A stretch of 64,000 bases of DNA from Andreprevotia sp. IGB-42 (GCF_009848685.1 NZ_WXTX01000011.1:1-64000); one strand, 5' to 3'. Positions 9,057 through 18,823 are shown, counted from the stretch's first letter. Numbers and translations are program-made. Notes: generated by a model from the letters alone, not told the origin.

Positions 9057-9425
9057 TCAGGCCGGCCGGTATTTCCGCAGCAGTGCCAGCGCGCGCATCA
9101 GAGCCATGTCGATCAGCCACATGGCGGCAATGCTGATGCTGTCTGCCAGCAGGTCATCCCAGTCCGCAGAGCGGTCTGGCGTGAAAGCCTGCAAGATTTC
9201 GATCAGCCCGCCAAATGCCACCAGCCCCAGCAACACCGGCCAGGTGCGGCCCGGCCAGGCACGCCGTGCCAGAAAAGTTAGCACCGCAAAGGCCAGCAGA
9301 TGGTTGCTTTTATCCCAGCCGGTGGACGGTGATGCTGTCGACGGGATCAACGCCAGCACCAGCACGCAACACAGGCAGATGCCGAACAGCCAGCGCCATG
9401 GGATCAGTGCATGGAATTTTGCCAT
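9057..9425 (-). CDS. VanZ-like small membrane protein
   Basis: The 122-residue product has about four membrane helices and the VanZ family core: DKSNHLLAFAVLTFLARRAW, then GGLIEILQAFTPDRSADWDD. ATG 9425 was preferred because the family pattern begins just after it; ATG 9446 is also possible. VanZ-like proteins are common in Proteobacteria without any link to teicoplanin resistance, so only membrane location is inferred. Confidence 0.72.
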   Translation of the reverse strand: MAKFHALIPWRWLFGICLCCVLVLALIPSTASPSTGWDKSNHLLAFAVLTFLARRAWPGRTWPVLLGLVAFGGLIEILQAFTPDRSADWDDLLADSISIAAMWLIDMALMRALALLRKYRPA

Positions 9426-9806
9426 CTTGCCTGGGATGTCTTGCATTGCAGGTACCGGGTGCGCTGGATGCTGTTGAAGGAAGATCGATCTGGTGCCTGG
9501 ATCAACGCTGCGCATGTTAGCAGGCCAGTGTGTGGATGTGATTGGTGCTTTGTTGCATCCGGCAGCGGGTGGCAATACAAGCAGCCCTGCTTACCCGTCT
9601 GCTGATCCAGCCTGCATGCCGGCGGGGCTGCGTATCACGGGCCTGGTACGCAGGAATGCGTGGCCGGTTCTTCGGCCATGGTACTGCGCGACTGCCTGGC
9701 GTTGCTGTAGCCATGCCGGACACTGCACGGCCAGTGCTGGGATAAGCCGGCCTGCGGCGCTACGATGGCGTTCTTCCTGCTGATGTTGCAAGGCATTCGT
9801 TCGTCC
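9426..9806. other. Intergenic stretch between divergent genes
   Basis: This gap separates the divergent VanZ-like and GT51-like genes. I see no convincing gene, repeat or RNA in it. It must contain both promoters, but no clear -35/-10 pair stands out. Confidence 0.4.
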
Positions 9807-10352
9807 ATGCGTTTTTTTGCCAAAGTATCCACTGCATTCCTGGGCATCGTGTTGCTGGCACTGTTGCTGTGCTTTATCCGCTATGACGTCCGGGAATTCC
9901 AGAGCCGTCGCCCGGTCATCGATGCACTGCTGGCGCAGGCCAGCGCGGATGAGCGGGCGCTTTCGCCCGAATTCATCCGCTTGCTGCACATTTCGATGAA
10001 CGGAAACGGCGATGCCGTCCTTGCCCGTACGTTGCTGCATCAACTGCGGGTGCCTACGCCGGGTGGCTTGGGCTGGAATGCCTCGCTGATTGCATGGGGA
10101 TGGCTTTGCCAGCTCCATTTATCCGAACGTGACCGGATGGCGCTGCTCGTTTCGAACGGAACCATGAGCGAGGGGCATGACGGTTTTTCTGCAGAGGCGC
10201 AGGCCCGTTTCCGCAAGCCGCTATCGCAATTATCATCCGCGGAATTTGCCACGCTGGCAGCCTTGGCCAATAGCCCGTCGGCGTATCGCAGCAATCCGGA
10301 TATGCTGATACGCAGGCGTGATCAACTGCTGAGCCAAGCTGCCATTCAATGA
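9807..10352 (+). CDS. Membrane-anchored, degenerate GT51 (transglycosylase)-like protein
   Basis: The 181-residue protein starts with a membrane anchor (MRFFAKVSTAFLGIVLLALL). Its C-terminal part, RFRKPLSQLSSAEFATLAAL then SPSAYRSNPDMLIRRRDQLL, matches the end of the peptidoglycan glycosyltransferase domain of class A penicillin-binding proteins. The family's catalytic Glu motif (EDxxFxxHxG) is not visible, and the protein is too short for a full domain. It is therefore likely non-catalytic or a specialised derivative, perhaps a lipid II binder. Function is not established. Confidence 0.6.
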   Translation: MRFFAKVSTAFLGIVLLALLLCFIRYDVREFQSRRPVIDALLAQASADERALSPEFIRLLHISMNGNGDAVLARTLLHQLRVPTPGGLGWNASLIAWGWLCQLHLSERDRMALLVSNGTMSEGHDGFSAEAQARFRKPLSQLSSAEFATLAALANSPSAYRSNPDMLIRRRDQLLSQAAIQ

Positions 10353-10418
10353 TTGCCGGCGTGCTTTGCGCCGGATTGCAGAAAACGGCTGATGAAGCTG
10401 TCGGGCGCACGGGAATTG

Positions 10419-10491
<73 letters not shown>

Positions 10492-10828
10492 ATACCGTTC
10501 CAATCTAGTGGCTTGGGCGGAGGTGGGCAAGCACGCCTGCAGTTCATCCCCGAGCTGCACCATCCGTTGCACAAAGGCGCCAGGGGCATGGGGTCCAACC
10601 CGCCGCCCGGGCGCTGCTTTCCTCTTCCATCCGGCACGGCGAGTGCGCTGCACGATCATCGATGCTTACCATGTTGCGCGGACGGGCTGGGCTACAGACA
10701 TCAGGGTTTTTATTTATTTGTTGCATTGCACACTCAAACTAAGCAACATTCCCATAAAAAATGATGCAATGCACAAATTCCACGAGGAAGGAGACGTGAA
10801 ATGAAACGCCCCATTATTGGAGCTACAC
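10492..10828 (+). promoter_or_regulatory. Upstream region of the metalloprotease gene with inverted repeat
   Basis: No gene is convincing here. TGCATTGCA (10722-10730) and TGCAATGCA (10765-10773) are exact inverse complements 34 bases apart, flanking an AT-rich stretch that could hold a promoter. A strong ribosome site (GAAGGAG) with ATG at 10801 follows but is out of frame with the metalloprotease; see the findings. Confidence 0.4.
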
Positions 10829-13171
10829 GTGCACATCCTATCTACAAAATCCCGCCTGCAGGGCAGCTGCGCCGCAGCGGTTCTGGGCTTCTTGCTGGCA
10901 CCGGCGCATGCAGCAGATCCTGCATGCCAGCCTGGCTGGCAGGAAGGGGCCAACTATACGATTGGTCAGCTGGCAGCCTACCTCGGCCATAACTATTCGG
11001 CCAAGGTGAATCACACCGCCTATGTGGGTGCCGGCTGGACGCCGCGCGATACGCCCACCTTGTGGCAAGACCTGGGCCTATGCAGCAGCGCAGTAGTGCC
11101 GACACAGCCCCCGCCAGCCCCGACGCCCATTCCAACGGTAACCCCGTTGCCTACGCAGCCTCCCGCTACGCCATTGCCTTCCAGTACGCCGCGCCCGATT
11201 GCCACGCCGGCGCCCACCGGCACCCCGGTTCCCAGCAGCGTGCCGACAACACCGCCACCCGTACCCACTGCGCCGCCGGGCAATTGCCAGGCGGCGGCAT
11301 GGGTGGCCGGCACCGCATATGGCACCGGTCAGCGGGTAACCGTCAATGGCACCGTCTACATCGCCAAGTGGTGGACGCAGGGCGACAACCCGGCCGATGC
11401 CGGGCAATGGGGCCCATGGCAGATCGCCAGCGATTGCCTGGTGCAACCGACGGTAGTGCCTACACCAGCGCCGGCCGATTTTTCCGGGCTGGTGATCAGC
11501 GAAATCGCCACCAGCAACGCCCCGGCCGATGGCGCATGGCTGGAAATCTACAACCGGGGCGATACCGCCTACCCGCTGGGGGGCGCCAGCGTGCGTACCC
11601 GCAGCAGCTACAACTGCCTGCCACCATGCCCGCTGAACCAGTTCGTGATTCCGGCTGGCACGGTGGTGCCTGCACAGGGCTTCCTGGTGATTGCCGCCAC
11701 CACCGACCCGCAGCCCTATAACAGCGCGCAGCTGGTGTATGCCAATGATGTGTACAGCTATCCGCAATGGGGTAGCAGCGGTTTTGTCGAGCTGGTGTCC
11801 AGCGCCGGCACCACCATCGATTTCGTCCGCTTTGGCGATGAAGCCACGCCGCCCAATACGCCAGCCGCATGGGCTGGCAGCAATGTGCCCTATCTGCCGA
11901 CCGGGCAGAGCGGCACCGGCAAGGCGCTGGTGCGGCCGTTCCCGCTGCAGCCCGATACCCATTCCGCGGCAGACTGGAAGCTGATCCCGTTTTCCACCCC
12001 CGGCGGCCCCAATGATGTGCTGCCAACGGCTATCGATTCGGACGATGACGGCATTCCCGATAACGCCAAGCTGCCTGGCGGCAGCTACAACGGTATCAAC
12101 TACTACGCGCTGGGCGCGCGGCAAGGCAAGCGCGACCTGTTCATCCAGATCGACTGGATGCAGGGTAGTGACCCGGCCGTGACGCCACGCCGCGAAGCAC
12201 TGCAAAAGGTGGTGGCGGCATTTGCCAGCCACAACATTGCCGTGCACTTCGATGTCGGGCCGTTGTTCAATCCGAACGTGTATCCGGCCGACTTCAACCT
12301 GGGTGGCGGGCGGCAGATTCCGTTCTCGCTGTGCAGCAGTCTCGACGCTGCCAGCAGCGACAGCTGCAAATCGCTGTTCGACAGCAAGCAATTCATGGAT
12401 CTGCGCCGCCGGCAGACATTCCACTATGCGCTATTCGGCAATTCGCAGAATACGGACGGCGGGGGCGGCAGCTCCGGGCGCGCCGAAATGCCGGGCAATG
12501 ATTTCATCGTGACATTGGGTGGCTGGGGCCTGAACACCGCTGATTCGACCAGCACACAAATGCTGATCAATTTCCAGGCCGGTACGCTGATGCACGAGCT
12601 GGGCCACAACCTCGGGCTGTTTCACGGTGGCAACGACGGCATCAACAACAAGCCCAATTACGTCAGCGTGATGAACTACCTGTTCCAGATCCAGGGCGTG
12701 GGCAACGACGTGATGCGCGACGACGCAGTGCAGCGCTATTACGCGCTAAAGGGCTTTGGCCCGTACCGCGACCGTTGCGGCATGCGTTACGACGCGTGCG
12801 ATCCGGACATGCGCATCGATTACTCGGATGGCGGCAGCATGCCGCTGGACAAGAATGCGCTGCAGGAAAGCAAGCTGCTGGGGCGTGGTGCCTATGCCAA
12901 TGTCTATGCGGACTGGAACGGCAACTACCTGAGCGATCTCGCCGCATACAGTTACGACGTCGACATCGAAACCAGTGACACCGTGATCCGCGATTACAAC
13001 GACTGGGCCGGCTTGCTGTTGCCGTTTGCGCGTTATGGTTCAGTACTGCACGGCACGCAGCGCAACAGGAGTACCGTGCCGGTACCCGTGCTCAATCCGG
13101 TGCTCAGCGATAGGCAGCCAGTGGCAGACGAGCAGCCATTGCCGCAATGGGCAATTCAGCCAGCACATTGA
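10829..13171 (+). CDS. Secreted chitin-binding zinc metalloprotease
   Basis: The protein of about 780 residues starts at GTG 10829, with GGAG seven bases upstream. A signal peptide ends in LLAPAHA. A first CBM5/12-type module follows (WQEGANYTIGQ to TLWQDLG), then a Pro/Thr linker, a second CBM5/12 module (VAGTAYGTGQRVTVNG, YIAKWWTQGDNP), a lamin-tail-like domain (LVISEIATSN), and a protease domain with HELGHNLGLFH at about residue 589 and a downstream VMNY methionine turn. These are metzincin features. It probably degrades protein attached to chitin. The role is inferred from domains. Confidence 0.78.
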   Translation: MHILSTKSRLQGSCAAAVLGFLLAPAHAADPACQPGWQEGANYTIGQLAAYLGHNYSAKVNHTAYVGAGWTPRDTPTLWQDLGLCSSAVVPTQPPPAPTPIPTVTPLPTQPPATPLPSSTPRPIATPAPTGTPVPSSVPTTPPPVPTAPPGNCQAAAWVAGTAYGTGQRVTVNGTVYIAKWWTQGDNPADAGQWGPWQIASDCLVQPTVVPTPAPADFSGLVISEIATSNAPADGAWLEIYNRGDTAYPLGGASVRTRSSYNCLPPCPLNQFVIPAGTVVPAQGFLVIAATTDPQPYNSAQLVYANDVYSYPQWGSSGFVELVSSAGTTIDFVRFGDEATPPNTPAAWAGSNVPYLPTGQSGTGKALVRPFPLQPDTHSAADWKLIPFSTPGGPNDVLPTAIDSDDDGIPDNAKLPGGSYNGINYYALGARQGKRDLFIQIDWMQGSDPAVTPRREALQKVVAAFASHNIAVHFDVGPLFNPNVYPADFNLGGGRQIPFSLCSSLDAASSDSCKSLFDSKQFMDLRRRQTFHYALFGNSQNTDGGGGSSGRAEMPGNDFIVTLGGWGLNTADSTSTQMLINFQAGTLMHELGHNLGLFHGGNDGINNKPNYVSVMNYLFQIQGVGNDVMRDDAVQRYYALKGFGPYRDRCGMRYDACDPDMRIDYSDGGSMPLDKNALQESKLLGRGAYANVYADWNGNYLSDLAAYSYDVDIETSDTVIRDYNDWAGLLLPFARYGSVLHGTQRNRSTVPVPVLNPVLSDRQPVADEQPLPQWAIQPAH

Positions 13172-13325
13172 GGCGGGCGTGTGCTGGCGCAGCGGCGGCA
13201 GCACATCCTGATCGATCAGCCGCCGGCCATTGCTGGCTGGCCGCTGATCGATCGCGTACAACGGGCTCGCCCTGTGCCGATGCGGCATGCCGGCTGATTC
13301 AGGCCAGGCAGGTGGTTGCTGCCCA

Positions 13326-13358
13326 AAAAGAAAACGCCCGGTTTCCCGGGCGTTTTTC
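13326..13358. terminator. Bidirectional intrinsic terminator
   Basis: AAAACGCCCG and CGGGCGTTTTT form a strong GC stem with A-run and T-run on both sides. It lies between the convergent metalloprotease and secA genes and serves both strands. Confidence 0.9.
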
Positions 13359-13375
13359 ATGTTGCTGCCGTGCAA

Positions 13376-16117
13376 TCAGGCAAGGCGGCCATGGCACTGC
13401 TTGAACTTCTGACCGCTGCCGCACGGGCAAGGATCATTACGGCCGATACCGGCAAACTTGTAGTCCGGTGCGCCTTGCGCCGCAGCCATTGCCATCAGCG
13501 CTTCCTGGATCTTGCTGTCATCACCGCTGGCCAGCAATGCCTGCAGATCGTCGTGATGATACTGCAGGTCGGCAGCGGCCACGCTTTGCGGCGCCACGGC
13601 ATCCACATCGGCCTGGTTGCGTACCTGCACGTTCATGATGATCTGCACCACATCGCGCTTGACGGCGCCCAGCAGCGATTCGAACAGCTCGAACGCTTCG
13701 CGCTTGTATTCCTGCTTGGGGTTCTTCTGCGCGTAACCGCGCAGATGGATACCCTGGCGTAGATGATCCAGGCCGGACAGATGCTCGCGCCAGTGTTGAT
13801 CCAGATGCTGCAGCAGTACCGAGCGTTCGAACTGGCGGAAGGTCTGCTCGCTGGCCAGCTCCACCTTGGCGGCGTAGAACTCGGCGGCCATCTGCTGTAC
13901 GCGGGTACGGATGCCGTCGTCTGCCAGCGTGGCATCGGCTTTCACCCATTCCGCCACCGGGGCTTCGATGCCCACGTCGGCCAGCGCTTTCTCCAAGCCG
14001 GACAGATCCCATTGTTCTTCCATGGCGCCGGCAGGAATGTACTGCTCCACCAGGTCGGCAAAGAAGCCGTCGCGCATCGCGGCGATGGTTTCGGATACGT
14101 CGTCCGATTCCAGCAGCTCGTTACGCTGGCTGTAGATCGCCTTGCGCTGCTCGTTGGATACATCATCGTATTCCAGCAGCTGTTTGCGCATGTCGTAGTT
14201 GCGGCCTTCCACCTTGCGCTGCGCGGATTCGATCGCGCGCGACACGATACCGGCTTCGATCGGCTCGCCTTCCGGCATCTTCAGCTTGTCCATCACGAAG
14301 GCAACGCGCTCGCCGGCGAAGATACGCAGCAGCGGGTCTTCCAGGCTCAGGTAGAAACGGCTGGAACCCGGGTCACCCTGGCGACCGGAACGGCCGCGCA
14401 GCTGGTTGTCGATACGGCGTGATTCGTGGCGCTCCGAGCCGATGATATGCAGGCCACCCGCGGCCAGCACCTGATCGTGACGTACCTGCCATTCGCTCTT
14501 GAGTGCGGCGATCTGGCTACGCTTGCTCACTTCATCCAGCGTTTCGTCGTGCTCGATCGCACGGATTTCGCGTTCGATATTGCCGCCCAGCACGATGTCG
14601 GTACCACGGCCGGCCATGTTGGTGGCAATGGTGACCTGCGCCGAGCTGCCGGCCTGCGCCACGATGTCTGCTTCACGCGCATGCTGCTTGGCGTTCAGCA
14701 CGTTGTGCTCGATGCCATCCTTTTTCAGGATGTTGGACAGCAGTTCGGATTGCTCGATCGACGTCGTACCCACCAGCACCGGTTGGCCGCGTTCAACGCA
14801 GCCCTTGATGTCGGCAATGATGGCGTTGTTCTTTTCATTGTTGGTCTTGAAAACCTGATCCTGCTTGTCCTGACGCACCATCGGGCGGTTAGTCGGGATG
14901 ATCACGGTTTCAAGGCCGTAGATCTGCTGGAATTCGTAGGCTTCGGTGTCGGCAGTGCCGGTCATGCCGGCCAGCTTGCCGTACATGCGGAAGTAGTTCT
15001 GCAGCGTGATCGTTGCCAGGGTCTGGTTTTCCTGGTTGATTTCCACGCCTTCCTTGGCTTCCACTGCTTGGTGCAGGCCTTCCGACCAGCGACGGCCCGC
15101 CATCAGGCGGCCGGTGAATTCGTCGACAATGACCACTTCGCCATCGAGCACCACGTAATGCTGGTCCTTGTGGAACAGCGTGTGCGCGCGCAGCGCCGCG
15201 TACATGTGATGCATCAGGCTGATGTTGGCTGCGTTGTACAGGCTGTCGCCTTCCGGCAGCAGGCCCATTTCGGTCAGGATGGCTTCTACGTGTTCGTGGC
15301 CGGCTTCGGAGAGCAACACGGTGTTGGATTTCTCATCCACCCAGTAATCGCCCTCGCCTTCTTCAGTCGGCTGGCGCACCAGCTTGGGCGGCAGGCTGTT
15401 CATCGCCATGTACATGTCGATGCTGTCGTCGGCCGGGCCGGAGATGATCAGTGGGGTACGTGCTTCATCGATCAGGATGGAGTCGACTTCATCGACGATG
15501 GCGAACGACAGGCCGCGCTGCACGCGCTCCTGGGCCGAGAACACCATATTGTCGCGCAGGTAGTCGAAACCGAATTCGTTGTTGGTACCGTAGGTGATGT
15601 CGCAACCGTAGGCGGTCTGCTTGGCATCGTGCGGCATCTGGCCCAGGTTCACGCCGCAGGTCAGGCCCAGGAAGCTGAACAGCTGGCCCATGGTGCCGGC
15701 ATCGCGCTGTGCCAGGTAATCGTTGACAGTGATCACATGCACGCCGTTGCCGGACAATGCATTCAGGTAGGCGGGCAAGGTGGCAACCAGTGTCTTGCCT
15801 TCACCGGTACGCATTTCGGAAATCTTGCCCTGATGCAGCGTGATGCCGCCGATCAGCTGCACATCGAAGTGGCGCATGTTCAGGCTGCGCTTGGCGCCTT
15901 CGCGACAGACGGCAAACGCTTCCGGCAGCAGCGCATCGAGCGATTCGCCCTTGGTCACGCGCTCCTTGAATTCGTCGGTCTTGGCGCGCAGCGCTTCGTC
16001 GGACAGCGCGGCGGTTTGCGGCTCAAGCGCGTTGATCTTGCCGACGATGGACCGGTAGTCCTTCAACAGGCGGTCGTTACGGCTACCGAAAACTTTCTTG
16101 AGCAGAGTGCTGATCAT
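13376..16117 (-). CDS. secA: Protein translocase ATPase SecA
   Basis: This 913-residue motor drives preproteins through SecYEG at the inner membrane. Visible landmarks are Walker [15 protein letters not shown], Walker [21 protein letters not shown], helicase motifs [10 protein letters not shown] and [10 protein letters not shown], and the C-terminal zinc-binding SEC-C tail [14 protein letters not shown]. Length matches the family. It lies downstream of a divergent M23 peptidase/dciA pair, a common betaproteobacterial arrangement. Confidence 0.98.
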   Translation of the reverse strand: MISTLLKKVFGSRNDRLLKDYRSIVGKINALEPQTAALSDEALRAKTDEFKERVTKGESLDALLPEAFAVCREGAKRSLNMRHFDVQLIGGITLHQGKISEMRTGEGKTLVATLPAYLNALSGNGVHVITVNDYLAQRDAGTMGQLFSFLGLTCGVNLGQMPHDAKQTAYGCDITYGTNNEFGFDYLRDNMVFSAQERVQRGLSFAIVDEVDSILIDEARTPLIISGPADDSIDMYMAMNSLPPKLVRQPTEEGEGDYWVDEKSNTVLLSEAGHEHVEAILTEMGLLPEGDSLYNAANISLMHHMYAALRAHTLFHKDQHYVVLDGEVVIVDEFTGRLMAGRRWSEGLHQAVEAKEGVEINQENQTLATITLQNYFRMYGKLAGMTGTADTEAYEFQQIYGLETVIIPTNRPMVRQDKQDQVFKTNNEKNNAIIADIKGCVERGQPVLVGTTSIEQSELLSNILKKDGIEHNVLNAKQHAREADIVAQAGSSAQVTIATNMAGRGTDIVLGGNIEREIRAIEHDETLDEVSKRSQIAALKSEWQVRHDQVLAAGGLHIIGSERHESRRIDNQLRGRSGRQGDPGSSRFYLSLEDPLLRIFAGERVAFVMDKLKMPEGEPIEAGIVSRAIESAQRKVEGRNYDMRKQLLEYDDVSNEQRKAIYSQRNELLESDDVSETIAAMRDGFFADLVEQYIPAGAMEEQWDLSGLEKALADVGIEAPVAEWVKADATLADDGIRTRVQQMAAEFYAAKVELASEQTFRQFERSVLLQHLDQHWREHLSGLDHLRQGIHLRGYAQKNPKQEYKREAFELFESLLGAVKRDVVQIIMNVQVRNQADVDAVAPQSVAAADLQYHHDDLQALLASGDDSKIQEALMAMAAAQGAPDYKFAGIGRNDPCPCGSGQKFKQCHGRLA

Positions 16118-16270
16118 GGTTGCGTTACCGGGTTTCCCGCGCGCTTGGCGGAGTCTGTTTTTTAGTTACAACAACGGCGGAAAGGTTGCCCTGTCCGCCG
16201 CCTGTCTCGTATACGTCGGTCTGTCCCATATGGGGATAGTGCCGCCGATTTCCATCCCTGCCTGACTGAC

Positions 16271-17158
16271 TCAGTCGCTGGACTGGCTGGTTGCCAGCAC
16301 CGGCACATTCGCCGTGGTGATGAAGCGTAGCGGGTTCTGCGCCACACCCTTGTAACGGATTTCGAAGTGCAGGTGCGGCCCGGTGGACCGCCCGGTACTG
16401 CCCAGTTCAGCAACTGCCTGGCCGACCTTGATGGTCTCGCCTTCCTGTACCAGCAATTTGCTGGCATGGGCATAACGGCTGGTCAAACCATTGCCGTGGT
16501 CAAGCTCGACCATATTACCATACTGGGGGTGGAAGGCCGCATACACCACCGTGCCTGCTGCGGCGGCATGGATGGCGGTGCCGGTCTCGCCCACGAAGTC
16601 GATGCCTTCATGGAAAGTCTGGTGCCCGTTGAACGGATCGATACGCCAGCCAAAGCTGGATGATTGCAAGCCGCCGGCCAGTGGCGCATGCGTGGGCAAT
16701 TGCCACGCGATATTGCCCAGCAGCGTCGATTGCGACAGCGTCAGCTGATCCAGGTATGCGCCAGCCTGCCTGTCTGCCTGTGACAGGGCGCCAGCAAGCT
16801 CGCTTGCACTCATCGCCCGGCCGCGGCTATCGAGGCCGCCGCGTGGCGCTGGCTGGCTGGAGAGGAAGGGTTTGACATCGATACCGGTTTTGGTGCCGAC
16901 TTGCTGGGCCAGTCCGTCGATACGCGTGAGCTTGGCCTGCAGCTCGCCCAGCTTGACGGCCAGCGCATCGATATCGACCTGGCGGGTGGCCTTGCTGAAA
17001 TGCCACAGCGGTTGCACCCGGGTGCCGCCGAACAGGCTACCGATGCCGATGCCGGCCGCCAGCAGTGTCAGTGCCATGCCGATACCGGCCAGCCACAACG
17101 CACGCGGGCCAAGTGTCACCGCATTGGTCAGGCGGTTGGAAACGAGAATAATGTTCAA
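16271..17158 (-). CDS. Membrane-anchored M23 metallopeptidase
   Basis: The 295-residue protein begins at TTG 17158 with AGGA upstream (MNIILVSNRLTNAV). An N-terminal membrane segment (LWLAGIGMALTLLAAGIGIG) is followed by a coiled-coil-like region and a C-terminal LytM/M23 domain with zinc ligands in HEGIDFVGETG and GPHLHFEIRYKG. It probably cleaves peptidoglycan cross-bridges or works as a cell-envelope regulator. It is divergent from dciA and lies next to secA, as in many Betaproteobacteria. Confidence 0.88.
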   Translation of the reverse strand: MNIILVSNRLTNAVTLGPRALWLAGIGMALTLLAAGIGIGSLFGGTRVQPLWHFSKATRQVDIDALAVKLGELQAKLTRIDGLAQQVGTKTGIDVKPFLSSQPAPRGGLDSRGRAMSASELAGALSQADRQAGAYLDQLTLSQSTLLGNIAWQLPTHAPLAGGLQSSSFGWRIDPFNGHQTFHEGIDFVGETGTAIHAAAAGTVVYAAFHPQYGNMVELDHGNGLTSRYAHASKLLVQEGETIKVGQAVAELGSTGRSTGPHLHFEIRYKGVAQNPLRFITTANVPVLATSQSSD

Positions 17159-17173
17159 TCTTTCATCCTGGAT

Positions 17174-17647
17174 ATGCACACGATCATGAACAGCAAGTCG
17201 CGCCAGAAACCGGCTTATCCGGCCTTCATCGGCAAGGACAGGGAGCTGCTGCGTCTTGTTGCCAAGGTGGCGGAACTCAATCGCCTGATCGATGCGGTGC
17301 GCGTTGCGCTGCCGCATGAACTGGCCTCGGCCTGCCTCAATGCCACGCTCGATACCAGCCGCCCGGCCGGCAATGAACTGTTGATCGGAGTGAATTCATC
17401 TGCCGCTGCTGCAAGGGTACGGCTGGCGGGGCCAGCGCTGATTGCAAAACTGGCAGCGGTTGGCTGGCAAGTTAGCGTAATTACCCCGAAGGTGCAAGTG
17501 GCGCTGCAGCTGGAAAAGTCCAGCAAGACCAAGGACTTGCACCTGTCTGGCGGTGCGATGGCAGCGCTGGAAGGCTTGGCGCAAAGCGTGGAGGACCCAG
17601 GCATCGCCGAAGCATTGCGTACACTGCTATCCCATCACCGTGACTGA
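17174..17647 (+). CDS. dciA: DUF721/DciA-like protein
   Basis: The 157-residue product starts MHTIMNSKSRQKPAYPAFIG at ATG 17174; a second ATG at 17186 is possible. The DUF721 fold is suggested by ELNRLIDAVRVALPHELASA and by a second half with VSVITPKVQVALQ. DciA proteins help load the replicative helicase in bacteria without DnaC. Assignment rests mainly on the conserved neighbourhood with M23 and secA and on overall pattern. It ends just before the convergent small RNA candidate. Confidence 0.72.
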   Translation: MHTIMNSKSRQKPAYPAFIGKDRELLRLVAKVAELNRLIDAVRVALPHELASACLNATLDTSRPAGNELLIGVNSSAAAARVRLAGPALIAKLAAVGWQVSVITPKVQVALQLEKSSKTKDLHLSGGAMAALEGLAQSVEDPGIAEALRTLLSHHRD

Positions 17648-17673
17648 CGGATGGTAGGGCAGGCCAGCCGGTC

Positions 17674-17748
17674 AAAAAAAAACGGGCGCCTGGTTGAGGC
17701 ACCCGTTATCAGGGAGGAGATGAGCAAAAATGCGCAATACATCGCACA
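17674..17748 (-). ncRNA. Candidate sigma-E-type small RNA of about 75 nt
   Basis: On the minus strand an ECF-type promoter (17754-17781) is followed after about 6 bases by a 75-nt transcript. It ends in a hairpin with arms ACGGGTGCCT and AGGCGCCCGT and a run of nine T. The body holds TCTCCTCCCTG, complementary to Shine-Dalgarno sequences. Size, promoter type and single terminal hairpin resemble sigma-E-dependent repressor RNAs such as RybB. An in-frame short peptide (MYCAFLLISSLITGA) is an alternative. Expression is not proven. Confidence 0.55.
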
Positions 17749-17753
17749 CAAGG

Positions 17754-17781
17754 TCAGACGTCGGGATGATTGGGTAGTTCC
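17754..17781 (-). promoter_or_regulatory. ECF/sigma-E-like promoter
   Basis: Read on the minus strand, GGAACT (17781-17776) and GTCTGA (17759-17754) are separated by 16 bases. This fits the sigma-E consensus GGAACTT-N16-TCTGA and the general ECF -10 CGTC. It points into the 75-nt candidate RNA. Confidence 0.6.
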
Positions 17782-17952
17782 CGGGCAATTTGTGAAAAAT
17801 TCACCATGGTGTAGGCGAAACACTGATTCCTCTGTCATGGGCTGGCTGAAGATGATTGCCGGTGCATTTGGTAACGCATCCGCGGCAATCTTGCCGGGGT
17901 GCTACACGAAGCTGACCGATATAATCCCCGCACTTCTTTGCGAGGATCGGAC

Positions 17953-18777
17953 ATGGATCTGTTGTTGCTGTGCAAATCGCTCATCATGGGCATCGTCGAG
18001 GGCATTACCGAGTTTCTGCCCATTTCCAGCACCGGCCATCTGATTCTGACCGGTGATTTGCTGAACTTCCTCAGCAAGGACAAGCGCGATGTCTACGAGG
18101 TATTCATCCAGCTGGGTGCCATGCTGGCAGTCGTCTGGGAATATCGCGCCAAGATCGGCCATACGCTGGCAGGCAGTGCCAGGCCGGGCAGCGAGCGCAA
18201 TTTGCTGCTGGCGGTGCTGATTGCCTTCATCCCTGCCGCCATCCTCGGCAAATTGTTCAACGAGCAGATCAAGGCCGTGCTGTTCAACCCGGTGCCGGTC
18301 GCCATTGCCTTCATCGTGGGCGGTTTCATCATCCTGTGGGCGGAAAAACGCCAGCATACGGTGACCGTGGAAACGGTGGACGAGCTGAGCCTGAAAGACG
18401 CGCTGAAAGTGGGCCTGTGCCAGTGCCTGGCACTGATCCCGGGCACCAGCCGCTCTGGCGCCACCATCATCGGCGGCCTGTTCCTTGGTCTGTCGCGCAA
18501 GGCGGCGACCGAGTTCTCGTTCTTCCTGGGCATCCCCACGCTGGGTGCTGCATCGCTCTACAGCCTGTTCAAGCATCGTCATGCGCTGGATGCAGGCGAT
18601 GCGGGCGTGTTTGCGGTGGGCTTCGTGGCATCCTTCGTGTTTGCGTTCATCGCTGTGCGCGCACTGTTGCGCTTCATCTCCACGCATACCTTCATCGCAT
18701 TCGCGTGGTACCGCATCGCTTTTGGCGTGATCGTGCTGTTGACCGCGTATACCGGCATCGTCGATTGGTCGGTGTAA
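17953..18777 (+). CDS. uppP: Undecaprenyl-diphosphate phosphatase
   Basis: The 274-residue membrane protein recycles undecaprenyl pyrophosphate to the monophosphate for cell-wall synthesis. The two catalytic motifs are clear: EGITEFLPISSTGHLIL near the N-terminus and PGTSRSGATIIGGL in the middle. Start ATG 17953 has GAGG upstream; the longer frame lacks support. Length agrees with BacA/UppP. Confidence 0.96.
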   Translation: MDLLLLCKSLIMGIVEGITEFLPISSTGHLILTGDLLNFLSKDKRDVYEVFIQLGAMLAVVWEYRAKIGHTLAGSARPGSERNLLLAVLIAFIPAAILGKLFNEQIKAVLFNPVPVAIAFIVGGFIILWAEKRQHTVTVETVDELSLKDALKVGLCQCLALIPGTSRSGATIIGGLFLGLSRKAATEFSFFLGIPTLGAASLYSLFKHRHALDAGDAGVFAVGFVASFVFAFIAVRALLRFISTHTFIAFAWYRIAFGVIVLLTAYTGIVDWSV

Positions 18778-18805
18778 CGCCAGCGTGATGGAACACATAG
18801 CTATC

Positions 18806-18823
18806 GCACTTATATATAAGTGC
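18806..18823. repeat. Perfect 18-bp palindrome
   Basis: GCACTTATATATAAGTGC reads the same on both strands. It lies between the uppP stop and the terminator, 80 bases before the end of ctaB. It could be an operator or a small hairpin; no partner gene is evident. Confidence 0.5.

Noticed and set aside
9057-9425. VanZ-like gene as antibiotic resistance
   Set aside because: Single VanZ-like proteins are widespread in Gram-negative bacteria without other van genes; no resistance is implied.
11078-12424. 448-codon minus-strand ORF
   Set aside because: It is antisense to the metalloprotease, lacks a ribosome site, and the translation shows no domain.
14426-16165. 579-codon plus-strand ORF
   Set aside because: It is fully antisense to secA, whose protein has every expected motif; high GC makes long shadow frames common here.
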